Made by a program: the position numbers and the translations under genes. The notes below the pieces were generated by a model. That model was given only the letters and a program-made list of their open reading frames with translations, made no database searches and was not told the DNA's origin. Positions 3,992-9,174 of a stretch of 9,174 nt of DNA are shown here, piece after piece. The stretch is from Flavobacterium phage FLiP (Viruses; Produgelaviricota; Ainoaviricetes; Lautamovirales): assembly GCF_002627285.1 (NCBI RefSeq), contig NC_047837.1; one strand, written 5' to 3'. Numbering within the stretch: the first letter of the stretch is position 1; each line of letters begins with the position of its first letter.

Positions 3992-4363
3992 ATGGGTTTC
4001 TTAAAAAAAGTTTTTAAACGAAAAGAAGGCGGTACGTTCTTAGGCAACATCATACGTGGTGTTGCTTCGAACTACACAGGCGGTATTTTGGGCAGTGGTG
4101 CTCAAATGAAAAAAGGTCCGAGTGTGCAAGAACAGATCGACCAAGCTTTGGCAAATTCTCAGGCAGGAGCGAGCCAACAACAGGTTGTTTCTAGTCCTGC
4201 CCCTAGCCCCTTAGACCCTTTAAGCGCTAAATTGAACGATTTTTTGTCAAAAAGCACAAAAGATGTCACTATTCAAGGTGGTCTTGATAAGAACACAAAA
4301 TGGTATATTGGCGGTGCGCTTGGAGCGGTTTTGTTAGTTGTCCTGCTAACGAGAAAAAAGTAA
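3992..4363 (+). CDS. C-terminally membrane-anchored protein, ORF9 (123 aa)
   Basis: No family recognised by sequence. The basic N-terminus (GFLKKVFKRKEGG) is followed by a Gly-rich, weakly amphipathic region (about 14-40), a Gln/Ala/Ser/Pro linker (46-76, with VSSPAPSPLDPL), a short polar helix, and a clear C-terminal span at about 104-120 (WYIGGALGAVLLVVLLT) ending in RKK. The tail anchor with terminal lysines suggests insertion in host and then virion membrane with the bulk on one side. It sits just behind the capsid gene in a block of single-span proteins (gp7, gp9, gp10, gp11), so a virion membrane role is likely. A glue protein between membrane and capsid or a vertex stalk anchor are options. 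Both are inference. Confidence 0.8.
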   Translation: MGFLKKVFKRKEGGTFLGNIIRGVASNYTGGILGSGAQMKKGPSVQEQIDQALANSQAGASQQQVVSSPAPSPLDPLSAKLNDFLSKSTKDVTIQGGLDKNTKWYIGGALGAVLLVVLLTRKK

Positions 4364-4384
4364 TAACCTATAAAATTTATTAAC

Positions 4385-4861
4385 GTGGATTTAGCATCTT
4401 TTCTATTAAACTGCCTAAATAAAGTAGAACCAATGGCAGAGGCTTCACAGTCGGTTCTTAGAGTTCAATTGCAAGATTATTTTAACAAACAGCAAACCAT
4501 TATGGAAAATTACGAAAAAGCAAAAGAGATTAACTTTCAATTAGACCAAGAGATTGAAAAAGTACCAACTACGGGAACGCAAGAAGAATATCAAAAAGCG
4601 GTCTATAGTCTGGAAGGTAAAAAAGTTGATTTGCCTAAAGTCAATCTTTTGACTAGAGGTATTGGTTTTATGTCCAAGCCAATGGCAAGACTAGCCTTAT
4701 ACGTGCTATTTATTATAATTAGTGGTTGGCTGATTAAAAGAAATCTTGCGAAAACTGCTGATTCTGAGGAAGAAGAAGACCAAGACGATAAGCGCTCTAG
4801 ACCTAGCAAAAAAGAACGCAAAATCCTTAAAAAATGGCAAGACTATGAAGATATTAGATAA
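4385..4861 (+). CDS. Single-span membrane protein with coiled coil and charged tail, ORF10 (158 aa)
   Basis: The frame opens with GTG at 4385, behind an AT-rich leader (AAATTTATTAAC) like those of neighbouring genes. The next in-frame ATG is at 4433 and would give 142 residues. Features: a helical region at about 24-60 with coiled-coil character (LQDYFNKQQTIMENYEKAKE), a polar linker, a hydrophobic span at about 102-118 (LALYVLFIIISGWLIK), then an unusual tail with an acidic block (DSEEEEDQDD, 126-135) followed by a basic one (KRSRPSKKERKILKK, 136-150). The tail may contact capsid on one side and DNA or partner proteins on the other. It overlaps gp11 by 17 nt, so translation is probably coupled. 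A membrane-associated virion or assembly protein is likely; exact role unknown. Confidence 0.75.
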   Translation: MDLASFLLNCLNKVEPMAEASQSVLRVQLQDYFNKQQTIMENYEKAKEINFQLDQEIEKVPTTGTQEEYQKAVYSLEGKKVDLPKVNLLTRGIGFMSKPMARLALYVLFIIISGWLIKRNLAKTADSEEEEDQDDKRSRPSKKERKILKKWQDYEDIR

Positions 4862-5321
4862 ATTTGCCGTAAATTTTCAAAGAGGGGGCATCCCCTTTTT
4901 GATTTTTATAGCTGTAGGCGCTTTTGCGCTCTACAAGATTGTTAAATCTATAATTCCAAAAGAGCAGAGTCCAGAAGAAATGGCTCATGAGGAAATACAG
5001 GAAAGTGTCTCTAACCAAGTAGGCGTTAAGGATAAAATAACGACTCAAGATAAGATTATCGCTAATCGCATTTATGAGCTCTGCAATACTTTTTGGACTA
5101 AGTTTAATAGCGCTGAAATGCTTAAATGTGCAGAATACTTTACAAGCGCTACAGTTACAAAACGTGTTTTTTCAGCCTATGGAGTTCGTGAGATTTCTCA
5201 TCTTTGGTTCTCGGGAGACAAAAAGAATCTCGTTGAGACTATTCAGGGTGGTCAATGGGGCGTGGACTCTCCTGTTAGGGTTAAATTTGATAAAATATTT
5301 AAAAACGCTAATCTCGGTTAA
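4845..5321 (+). CDS. N-terminally anchored membrane protein, ORF11 (158 aa)
   Basis: I start at ATG 4845, inside the end of gp10 (17-nt overlap). The frame is open further upstream to a TTG at 4746, but that would put a long Lys-rich extension inside gp10. The protein has a short basic N-terminus, a span at about 15-33 (GIPFLIFIAVGAFALYKIV), a charged helical linker (about 40-70), and a soluble C-terminal domain (about 70-158) with two cysteines (80 and 95) and several Trp and Phe, which I do not recognise. Signal-anchor topology would place the domain outside the membrane, under or at the capsid. Codons 12-18 hold an exceptional GC-rich hairpin (see 4878-4901). A virion membrane protein is the likely role. 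Confidence 0.75.
   Translation: MKILDKFAVNFQRGGIPFLIFIAVGAFALYKIVKSIIPKEQSPEEMAHEEIQESVSNQVGVKDKITTQDKIIANRIYELCNTFWTKFNSAEMLKCAEYFTSATVTKRVFSAYGVREISHLWFSGDKKNLVETIQGGQWGVDSPVRVKFDKIFKNANLG
4878..4901 (+). promoter_or_regulatory. Terminator-like hairpin inside the gp11 coding region
   Basis: The arms 4878-4887 (CAAAGAGGGG) and 4892-4901 (CCCCTTTTTG) form a 10-bp stem with one G-T wobble and the 4-nt loop GCAT. T-rich sequence follows (GATTTTTAT). The codons involved (GGG GGC ATC CCC) are unusual for this AT-rich genome, which suggests the structure rather than the protein is selected. It may attenuate transcription between the capsid/membrane genes and gp11-gp14, or act as a structure in ssDNA. 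Confidence 0.5.
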
Positions 5322-5323
5322 TT

Positions 5324-5770
5324 ATGGATTTTTCAACTATTCCTATTGATTATGTAAAGGCTAAAGACCCGAATACGATTGATTTTTGTTTGTCGTATTT
5401 GGAGCTTTACCATACTACTAAAGCCGTTAAGGCTTGTACTCCTTTTTCTTTTATTTTAGGCTCGGATGCAGGTATGCAGAGAGCCACGGAAACAACTGAG
5501 TCGTTATATTGGGGCAAAGTTATTTTGGATATTAATCCAAATCTTTCTCCTTTAGTGAATACGACTATTGTTTTAGAAATTGAGTCGATGCTTTCTAGCA
5601 ATTCGATAAATCGTTCTGAAAATAAGCGTATTACTCGCTATATAGAGAAAGAGAATTTTGTTAACGAAAGTTCAGAAAGATTTGAGTTTTTTAAATCTAT
5701 GGAGCTTTCTCATTTATCAACCGCTTATGACGTCTATGTGACTTTTATTGGCTTTAAAATCGATTTGTAA
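5324..5770 (+). CDS. Probable minor virion protein, ORF12 (148 aa)
   Basis: No family recognised. The protein has no membrane span and looks beta-rich, with alternating hydrophobic strands (FSFILGSD at about 41-48, WGKVILDINP at 63-72, TTIVLEIES at 79-87, YDVYVTFIGFKIDL at the end). Size and strand pattern could fit one jelly roll, as in penton proteins of membrane-containing icosahedral phages; this is inference without a supporting motif. It starts 2 nt after gp11 and its TAA overlaps the ATG of gp13 (TAATG at 5768-5772), so gp12 and gp13 are probably made in matched amounts. Codons end mainly in T, as in the capsid gene. Confidence 0.7.
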   Translation: MDFSTIPIDYVKAKDPNTIDFCLSYLELYHTTKAVKACTPFSFILGSDAGMQRATETTESLYWGKVILDINPNLSPLVNTTIVLEIESMLSSNSINRSENKRITRYIEKENFVNESSERFEFFKSMELSHLSTAYDVYVTFIGFKIDL

Positions 5771-6780
5771 TGAGTGTACTAGCTTTTCAAAAACTGTCGG
5801 GAGATCTTTCGACCGATGGTAAAATTTTAGTTGAGCTTCAGAAGCTTAACCAAAAAAATGGTTTGCCTGATTTATATTATTTTTTCGATAAGCTTTATCC
5901 AAATAGAGAGCCTTTTCTTATAGAAAGGTCTTTTAATTCGGGTGAGCCTGACGGTTGGTTTCCTAGATATTGGAACAACGACCCTAACGATGAAAAGCCT
6001 TTTGGAGGTTCTTTTTGGGGTTATTGGAATTTAACCGCTTTCTCGGGTGGAGAAAATGAAGATAGGGATGATGCTTCTTTGGTTAATTCTGATGGACAGT
6101 TGGTTTGCTATGTTTCAAATAGGGAAAGTCACGCCTCTTATATGGGCGAAGCTACAAAAATGAAAAGGCATGGCGGTTATATTAATGTTAACGCTCATTT
6201 TTTAGGTTTTGCGGTTATCGATCAATTTGCATATAATACAAAAGGTTTCAACGGTAATGTTCAGATTGAATATGATGAATCTCCTTTGGAAAAAGGGGAT
6301 ATATCAAATGGCAAATCGTACGTAGATTGGTTTGAGGATTCTGATTTAGTTGTCAAATCTCCTTATTTCTTTAAGGTTAGCGGTGAGGGAGAACCTCCGC
6401 GTTATCCTGAGAAAGTAGGAGACCTTTATCAGTTTTCTGTTACTGCTGATATTGGACAGTATTATTTAATTGAGGTTGCTGATTTTCCTTATTTTGACAT
6501 TTTGGTCGATTTCCCTTTTAATGCAGAGGTTCAATACTCTTATGCTTATGAACCTCCTTTTATAGATTTTAATACGGTTCAAAACAAAAAGGCTTCCGTT
6601 CAAATTACGCAATTGACAGGTTTTAAAGTAAGGTCTTTAACTCGTTTTGATGCTGTTGACAGTAACGACAATAACACTTATAGTGCTTTTGTTGAAAGTA
6701 CAGGTTTTTACGAAATGAATTTTGGCGTACAAGCTCATTTGGATAAATCATTTATATTAATTAGAAATCACGCGGAATAA
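5770..6780 (+). CDS. Probable spike or receptor-binding virion protein, ORF13 (336 aa)
   Basis: No family recognised. This is the largest virion-module protein. It is acidic and unusually rich in Tyr, Phe and Trp, notably about 56-92 (DGWFPRYWNND, GGSFWGYWNL). It is Gly/Asn/Asp-rich with beta-strand periodicity in the C-terminal half (YYLIEVADFPYFDILVDFPF at about 229-250, then VQYSYAYEPPFI) and has no membrane span. The composition resembles receptor-binding or carbohydrate-contacting spike proteins. It is translationally coupled at both ends, with TAATG overlaps to gp12 (5770) and gp14 (6780). The order gp12, gp13, transglycosylase suggests a vertex entry complex: base, receptor binder, wall-opening enzyme. 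That model is inference; only size, composition and context are seen. Confidence 0.7.
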   Translation: MSVLAFQKLSGDLSTDGKILVELQKLNQKNGLPDLYYFFDKLYPNREPFLIERSFNSGEPDGWFPRYWNNDPNDEKPFGGSFWGYWNLTAFSGGENEDRDDASLVNSDGQLVCYVSNRESHASYMGEATKMKRHGGYINVNAHFLGFAVIDQFAYNTKGFNGNVQIEYDESPLEKGDISNGKSYVDWFEDSDLVVKSPYFFKVSGEGEPPRYPEKVGDLYQFSVTADIGQYYLIEVADFPYFDILVDFPFNAEVQYSYAYEPPFIDFNTVQNKKASVQITQLTGFKVRSLTRFDAVDSNDNNTYSAFVESTGFYEMNFGVQAHLDKSFILIRNHAE

Positions 6781-7445
6781 TGGAGCAGTTTAAAGATATT
6801 ATTAATGGAACGAAACCCGTAAGTTATGCGGGTGTTCGTTATAATGGCGCAGGTGTCAGTTATGAGGCTTTCGATAAAAAGATGCAGGAAGTTGCAGACC
6901 GTCTCGGTTGGTTTAAAGAATGGTTATATGCTGTTATGTATGTTGAAACCGCAGGGACTTATTCTCCTGCGATTAAGAATACTAAATCTAGCGCTACAGG
7001 ACTTATACAGTTTATGGAAGCTACGGCTAAAAATCTGGGTACAACAACGGCTAATTTAAAGCTTATGAACGGTGTTCAGCAGTTGGAGTACGTTTATAAG
7101 TATTTCAAACCGTATAAAGACAAAGTTTTTAATGGCTATGATGTTTATTTGGCTGTTTTCCGTCCTGCTTGGCTTAATGACAAAACAGACGTTATCACTA
7201 CCAAAAGCACCGCTTATATACCTAATCGTGGTATCGACATTGATAACGATGGTAAAATAACTTATGAAAATTTTGTAGACTGGGTTAATATGAAGAATCC
7301 AATTCTTTTGCCTTTTTTCAAAAAGGAATTAACGCCCGATTTGGTCGCAAAGAATAAAAGTTGGTTTGCGTTGGTTGCTTTGGCTATTGCTGGCGGTTTC
7401 TATGTCGTAAATCAGAAGGAAATTCACAGGCAGTTAAAAATTTAA
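6780..7445 (+). CDS. Lytic transglycosylase with C-terminal membrane anchor, ORF14 (221 aa)
   Basis: The protein shows the soluble lytic transglycosylase (SLT) pattern. The catalytic Glu is most likely E56 in YAVMYVETAGTYSP, followed by SATGLIQFM (71-79), the family's G-L-x-Q-F motif, and YVYKYFKPY and DVYLAVFRPAW (121-131) downstream. Such enzymes cleave the MurNAc-GlcNAc bond of peptidoglycan with formation of 1,6-anhydro-MurNAc. An aspartate-rich loop, DIDNDGKI (153-160), resembles a calcium-binding EF-hand-type loop. A hydrophobic span at about 195-210 (WFALVALAIAGGFYVV) and a basic tail anchor it in a membrane. In FLiP this ORF is annotated as the lytic transglycosylase (from memory). 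A virion-borne enzyme for entry fits the anchor; a lysis role is also possible. It starts by TAATG overlap with gp13 and precedes a strong terminator. Confidence 0.88.
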   Translation: MEQFKDIINGTKPVSYAGVRYNGAGVSYEAFDKKMQEVADRLGWFKEWLYAVMYVETAGTYSPAIKNTKSSATGLIQFMEATAKNLGTTTANLKLMNGVQQLEYVYKYFKPYKDKVFNGYDVYLAVFRPAWLNDKTDVITTKSTAYIPNRGIDIDNDGKITYENFVDWVNMKNPILLPFFKKELTPDLVAKNKSWFALVALAIAGGFYVVNQKEIHRQLKI

Positions 7446-7467
7446 GCTGCTATTTTTCTAACCTATT

Positions 7468-7497
7468 AAAAAGCCTGAGTTTTCTCAGGCTTTTTTT
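7468..7497 (+). terminator. Strong rho-independent terminator after gp14
   Basis: AAAAAGCCTGAG (7468-7479) pairs perfectly with CTCAGGCTTTTT (7484-7495) around TTTT, giving a 12-bp stem; the T run covers 7491-7497. It lies 22 nt after the gp14 stop and 12 nt before gp15. It marks the end of the virion operon, so gp15 must be made by partial read-through or from a promoter inside gp14 that I cannot identify. The symmetric A and T flanks would let it work on either strand. Confidence 0.9.
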
Positions 7498-7509
7498 AAA
7501 CCTTTAAAT

Positions 7510-8853
7510 ATGATTGATACTATTGTTATACGTGTTCATAATATTGAAAAGAACCATTTATTGATGCACAATATTTTAAAGGAAGAATTTATCAGCGCAA
7601 AGGTTAGGCATAGCCATAACCAAACATTGGATAAAAAAGCTATAATTTACGGCGATAGCGGTAAAGTTTTGCCTCTTACTATTCATACTAAAATGAAAAT
7701 GCCTAGTAGCCATTACGAGTTGAATTTGAGACCTCATTTTGACCGTGATTTTATAGAGTTCAATTTTTCTATTCCAAAATTTGTATATTCAACAAACGTT
7801 ATGCAGTTTGTTGATATGAGAGACCAAACCCCAGAATTTACCTATGATAAACTTTTACATTTTTTGCATCATTTTTTTATTACCTATTTTACTCTAAAGC
7901 CTGATAATAAGGATATAGAAATAAATCGTATTGATTTGTGTTTTAATCAGATTTTCGATACTAAAGAAAATGCTCTTAGATATCTGGAAGAACAGAAAAA
8001 TATCAATATTAAGCATGCCAATAGCGACACCAATAAATTTGTCGCTTATTCTGAAAGCGATGATTTGGGCGTTAGCACAGCTCAGACCATCTTTTATAAA
8101 ACCAAAGAATACAGTTTCAAGATTTACCATAAAGGAAGCGAGTTTAAAAAGAATGACCTTAAACAGCTTATGAAAGCTAATCCTTTTAATTTGCATTTGG
8201 GCGAGGTTTCAGATTTGGCTGATAGAATGTTGCGCTATGAGCTTACTGCAAGGAAAGGTCTTTTTAATTATCTTTTAGATCGCGTTGATACTTTGGAAAA
8301 TCAGGAGCGCGTTAAATTTGTAAACGACTGTAATTTGTATTACAGGAAAAAAGGAGTTGACAAGTTTACTTTTACTTATAGTTTTTTTCTTGAAAGCGAT
8401 TTCGACTGCTATATTGATTATAAATTTGTTTCTGTGCAGGACATGTCGGAAATGAAGCATAATACTTTTTCTAAAGGTCTTTTTCTTGCTGTTTACAATT
8501 GGTTTTGGGATAGGGTCAAAACCTATCAGATTTCTTTAAAAATGTCCGTTGCTGACATTTCAAATTTGATTATGCAGAAATATGATGAAAAAAAGACCGT
8601 TTGGACTGCCAAAGAACGTGAGAAAGAATTGGGTAATCAAAGCCAATTGGTAATGCTTGCGTTATTAACGCAATTTACAGACATACACGCATTAAAAGGC
8701 ATTATTCCTGATAGAACGTTCTACAGGTATAAAAAGCGTCTGAAAACGCTTGGAATTGAGCCAAACAGCCATACTAATATATTTGATATCCCTGTTTTAA
8801 CGTATGACCGGTATTTTGATTTATTTAGAAAGTATTTGAATATTAACTATTAA
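7510..8853 (+). CDS. Replication initiation protein, gene II/X-like rolling-circle type, ORF15 (447 aa)
   Basis: The start MIDTIVIRV is typical of phage/plasmid replication proteins of the gene II/X family, which nick one strand at the origin, stay joined to the 5' end through a tyrosine and prime rolling-circle synthesis. Other fitting motifs are INRIDLCFNQIF (138-149, with a likely metal-binding Asp at 142), FKIYHKGSEFKK (203-214) and RYELTARK (242-249, with Glu 244). Near the C-terminus, DRTFYRYKKRLKTLGIEPN (about 391-409) looks like a helix-turn-helix segment found at the end of such proteins. The catalytic tyrosine is not assigned by me. FLiP ORF15 is annotated as replication initiator (from memory). 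It follows the terminator at 7468-7497 by 12 nt with no clear own promoter, and gp16 follows after 11 nt. Confidence 0.85.
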   Translation: MIDTIVIRVHNIEKNHLLMHNILKEEFISAKVRHSHNQTLDKKAIIYGDSGKVLPLTIHTKMKMPSSHYELNLRPHFDRDFIEFNFSIPKFVYSTNVMQFVDMRDQTPEFTYDKLLHFLHHFFITYFTLKPDNKDIEINRIDLCFNQIFDTKENALRYLEEQKNINIKHANSDTNKFVAYSESDDLGVSTAQTIFYKTKEYSFKIYHKGSEFKKNDLKQLMKANPFNLHLGEVSDLADRMLRYELTARKGLFNYLLDRVDTLENQERVKFVNDCNLYYRKKGVDKFTFTYSFFLESDFDCYIDYKFVSVQDMSEMKHNTFSKGLFLAVYNWFWDRVKTYQISLKMSVADISNLIMQKYDEKKTVWTAKEREKELGNQSQLVMLALLTQFTDIHALKGIIPDRTFYRYKKRLKTLGIEPNSHTNIFDIPVLTYDRYFDLFRKYLNINY

Positions 8854-8864
8854 ATAATTTTATT

Positions 8865-9110
8865 ATGAACATTGATTTAAGAAACGTCTCTCCTGATTTT
8901 GAGGAAGCTGTTATTCAGGTTAAGTTAAGTTATGATATTAACACTAATTCAAAAGCTGTTGAATTTTGTACTGTTAATTATCTTAAAAACCAAAAGAAGA
9001 TTGGTGATTTAGAGATTTCTCTGAGTAAAGCCAAAGCTGAGTTAAGAACTTTAAAGTATCATCTTGGTTCTTTTAAGTCTAGTTTTGATGTTTTGTTTAA
9101 AGACCAATAA
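8865..9110 (+). CDS. Small RHH-like / coiled-coil protein, ORF16 (81 aa)
   Basis: The first 46 residues fit the ribbon-helix-helix plan of Arc/MetJ-type DNA-binding proteins: strand MNIDLRNV (1-8), helix SPDFEEAVIQVKLSYDI (9-25), turn NTNS, helix KAVEFCTVNYLKNQKK (30-45). Residues 44-66 continue as a probable coiled coil (IGDLEISLSKAKAELRTLKY), which would hold a dimer. This is a pattern call without a database check. The gene lies 11 nt behind the replication initiator, so a role as copy-number repressor, initiator accessory factor or binder of the palindromic repeats at 100-148 is plausible. The stop at 9108-9110 lies inside the first AATAACGTT repeat of the control region. If not RHH, it is a small helical coiled-coil protein of unknown function. 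Confidence 0.7.
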   Translation: MNIDLRNVSPDFEEAVIQVKLSYDINTNSKAVEFCTVNYLKNQKKIGDLEISLSKAKAELRTLKYHLGSFKSSFDVLFKDQ

Positions 9111-9174
9111 CGTTAAAATTTTTCTTGAGTTTTTCTGCAGAAACACTAAATCACGTTAAAATTAGTTGTTTTGT
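9106..9174 (+). repeat. Alternating repeats in the control region, continuing across the circle junction to about position 33
   Basis: Repeat B: AATAACGTTAAAATT at 9106-9120 and AATCACGTTAAAATT at 9149-9163 (one mismatch), with a diverged third copy AATAACGTTGTTTT at 19-32. Repeat A: TCTGCAGAAA at 9134-9143 and again at 7-16; the first copy lies in the perfect palindrome TTTCTGCAGAAA (9132-9143). On the circle the order is B-A-B-A-B, with B starts 43 and 44 nt apart and A copies 47 nt apart. The array directly follows the replication genes. Iteron-like binding sites for gp15 or gp16 are a reasonable inference. Confidence 0.55.

Noticed and set aside
4746-4844. N-terminal extension of gp11 from a TTG start
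   Set aside because: It would lie inside gp10 and add a low-complexity lysine-rich stretch. ATG 4845 gives a normal signal-anchor start and a 17-nt overlap.
5074-5349. + strand 91-aa frame over the end of gp11 and start of gp12
   Set aside because: It overlaps two supported genes out of frame; the Leu/Phe-rich composition is that of a shifted T-rich gene.
6826-7059. + strand 77-aa frame inside the transglycosylase
   Set aside because: Lies over the catalytic region of gp14 out of frame and has no motif or coupling to neighbours.
7894-8196. Minus-strand 100-aa frame opposite the replication gene
   Set aside because: It is a shadow of gp15; the Phe/Ile/Lys-rich composition is explained by reverse-complementing the coding strand.
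1-9174. Integrase, XerCD/dif-type attachment site or toxin-antitoxin pair
   Set aside because: No recombinase-like protein was seen, and no convincing 28-bp dif-like inverted repeat or toxin-antitoxin signature could be found by eye.

Overview
The window is almost certainly a complete circular genome of a small, lipid-containing, single-stranded DNA phage of Flavobacterium. I recognise it as Flavobacterium phage FLiP (Finnlakeviridae) or a near-identical relative. The 9174-base length, the gene order and the positions of three landmark genes agree with what I remember of FLiP: double jelly-roll major capsid protein as ORF8, lytic transglycosylase as ORF14, replication initiator as ORF15. This is recognition from memory, not a database match. 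All credible genes lie on the + strand. The DNA is AT-rich, starts have AT-rich leaders without a Shine-Dalgarno motif, and the best promoter matches the Bacteroidetes TTG / TAnnTTTG pattern, all consistent with a flavobacterial host. Coordinates 1 and 9174 both fall in non-coding DNA, and repeats continue across the junction, so I treat the molecule as circular.

Layout. (1) 1-154 together with 9111-9174 is a control region. It holds alternating short repeats, a rho-independent terminator, and a promoter whose -7 element sits between two identical 18-bp operator-like repeats. (2) 155-1557 is an early-type cluster of small genes: two unknowns, a 40-residue membrane peptide, a 76-residue protein carrying an alternative hydrophobic frame, and an XRE-type helix-turn-helix protein. 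(3) 1558-1798 is an AT-rich regulatory gap. (4) 1799-2229 holds two small genes, one of them a membrane protein. (5) 2230-2702 is a 473-base gene-free region packed with hairpins, short repeats and a pseudoknot-like fold. It is my best candidate for replication origin and/or packaging signal. (6) 2703-7445 is the virion module: Arg-rich membrane protein, major capsid protein, three single-span membrane proteins, two probable vertex or spike proteins, and a membrane-anchored transglycosylase. It ends in a strong terminator. (7) 7510-9110 is the replication module: a gene II/X-like initiator and a small ribbon-helix-helix-like coiled-coil protein.

Working model (inference). gp15 would start rolling-circle replication at a site in one of the structured gaps. 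The XRE-like and RHH-like proteins would act on the palindromic sites at 100-148 and 1618-1695. The single-span proteins would populate the internal membrane beneath a double jelly-roll shell, with gp7 linking ssDNA to lipid. gp14 would open peptidoglycan. No Walker-type packaging ATPase is visible, unlike dsDNA viruses with the same capsid fold.
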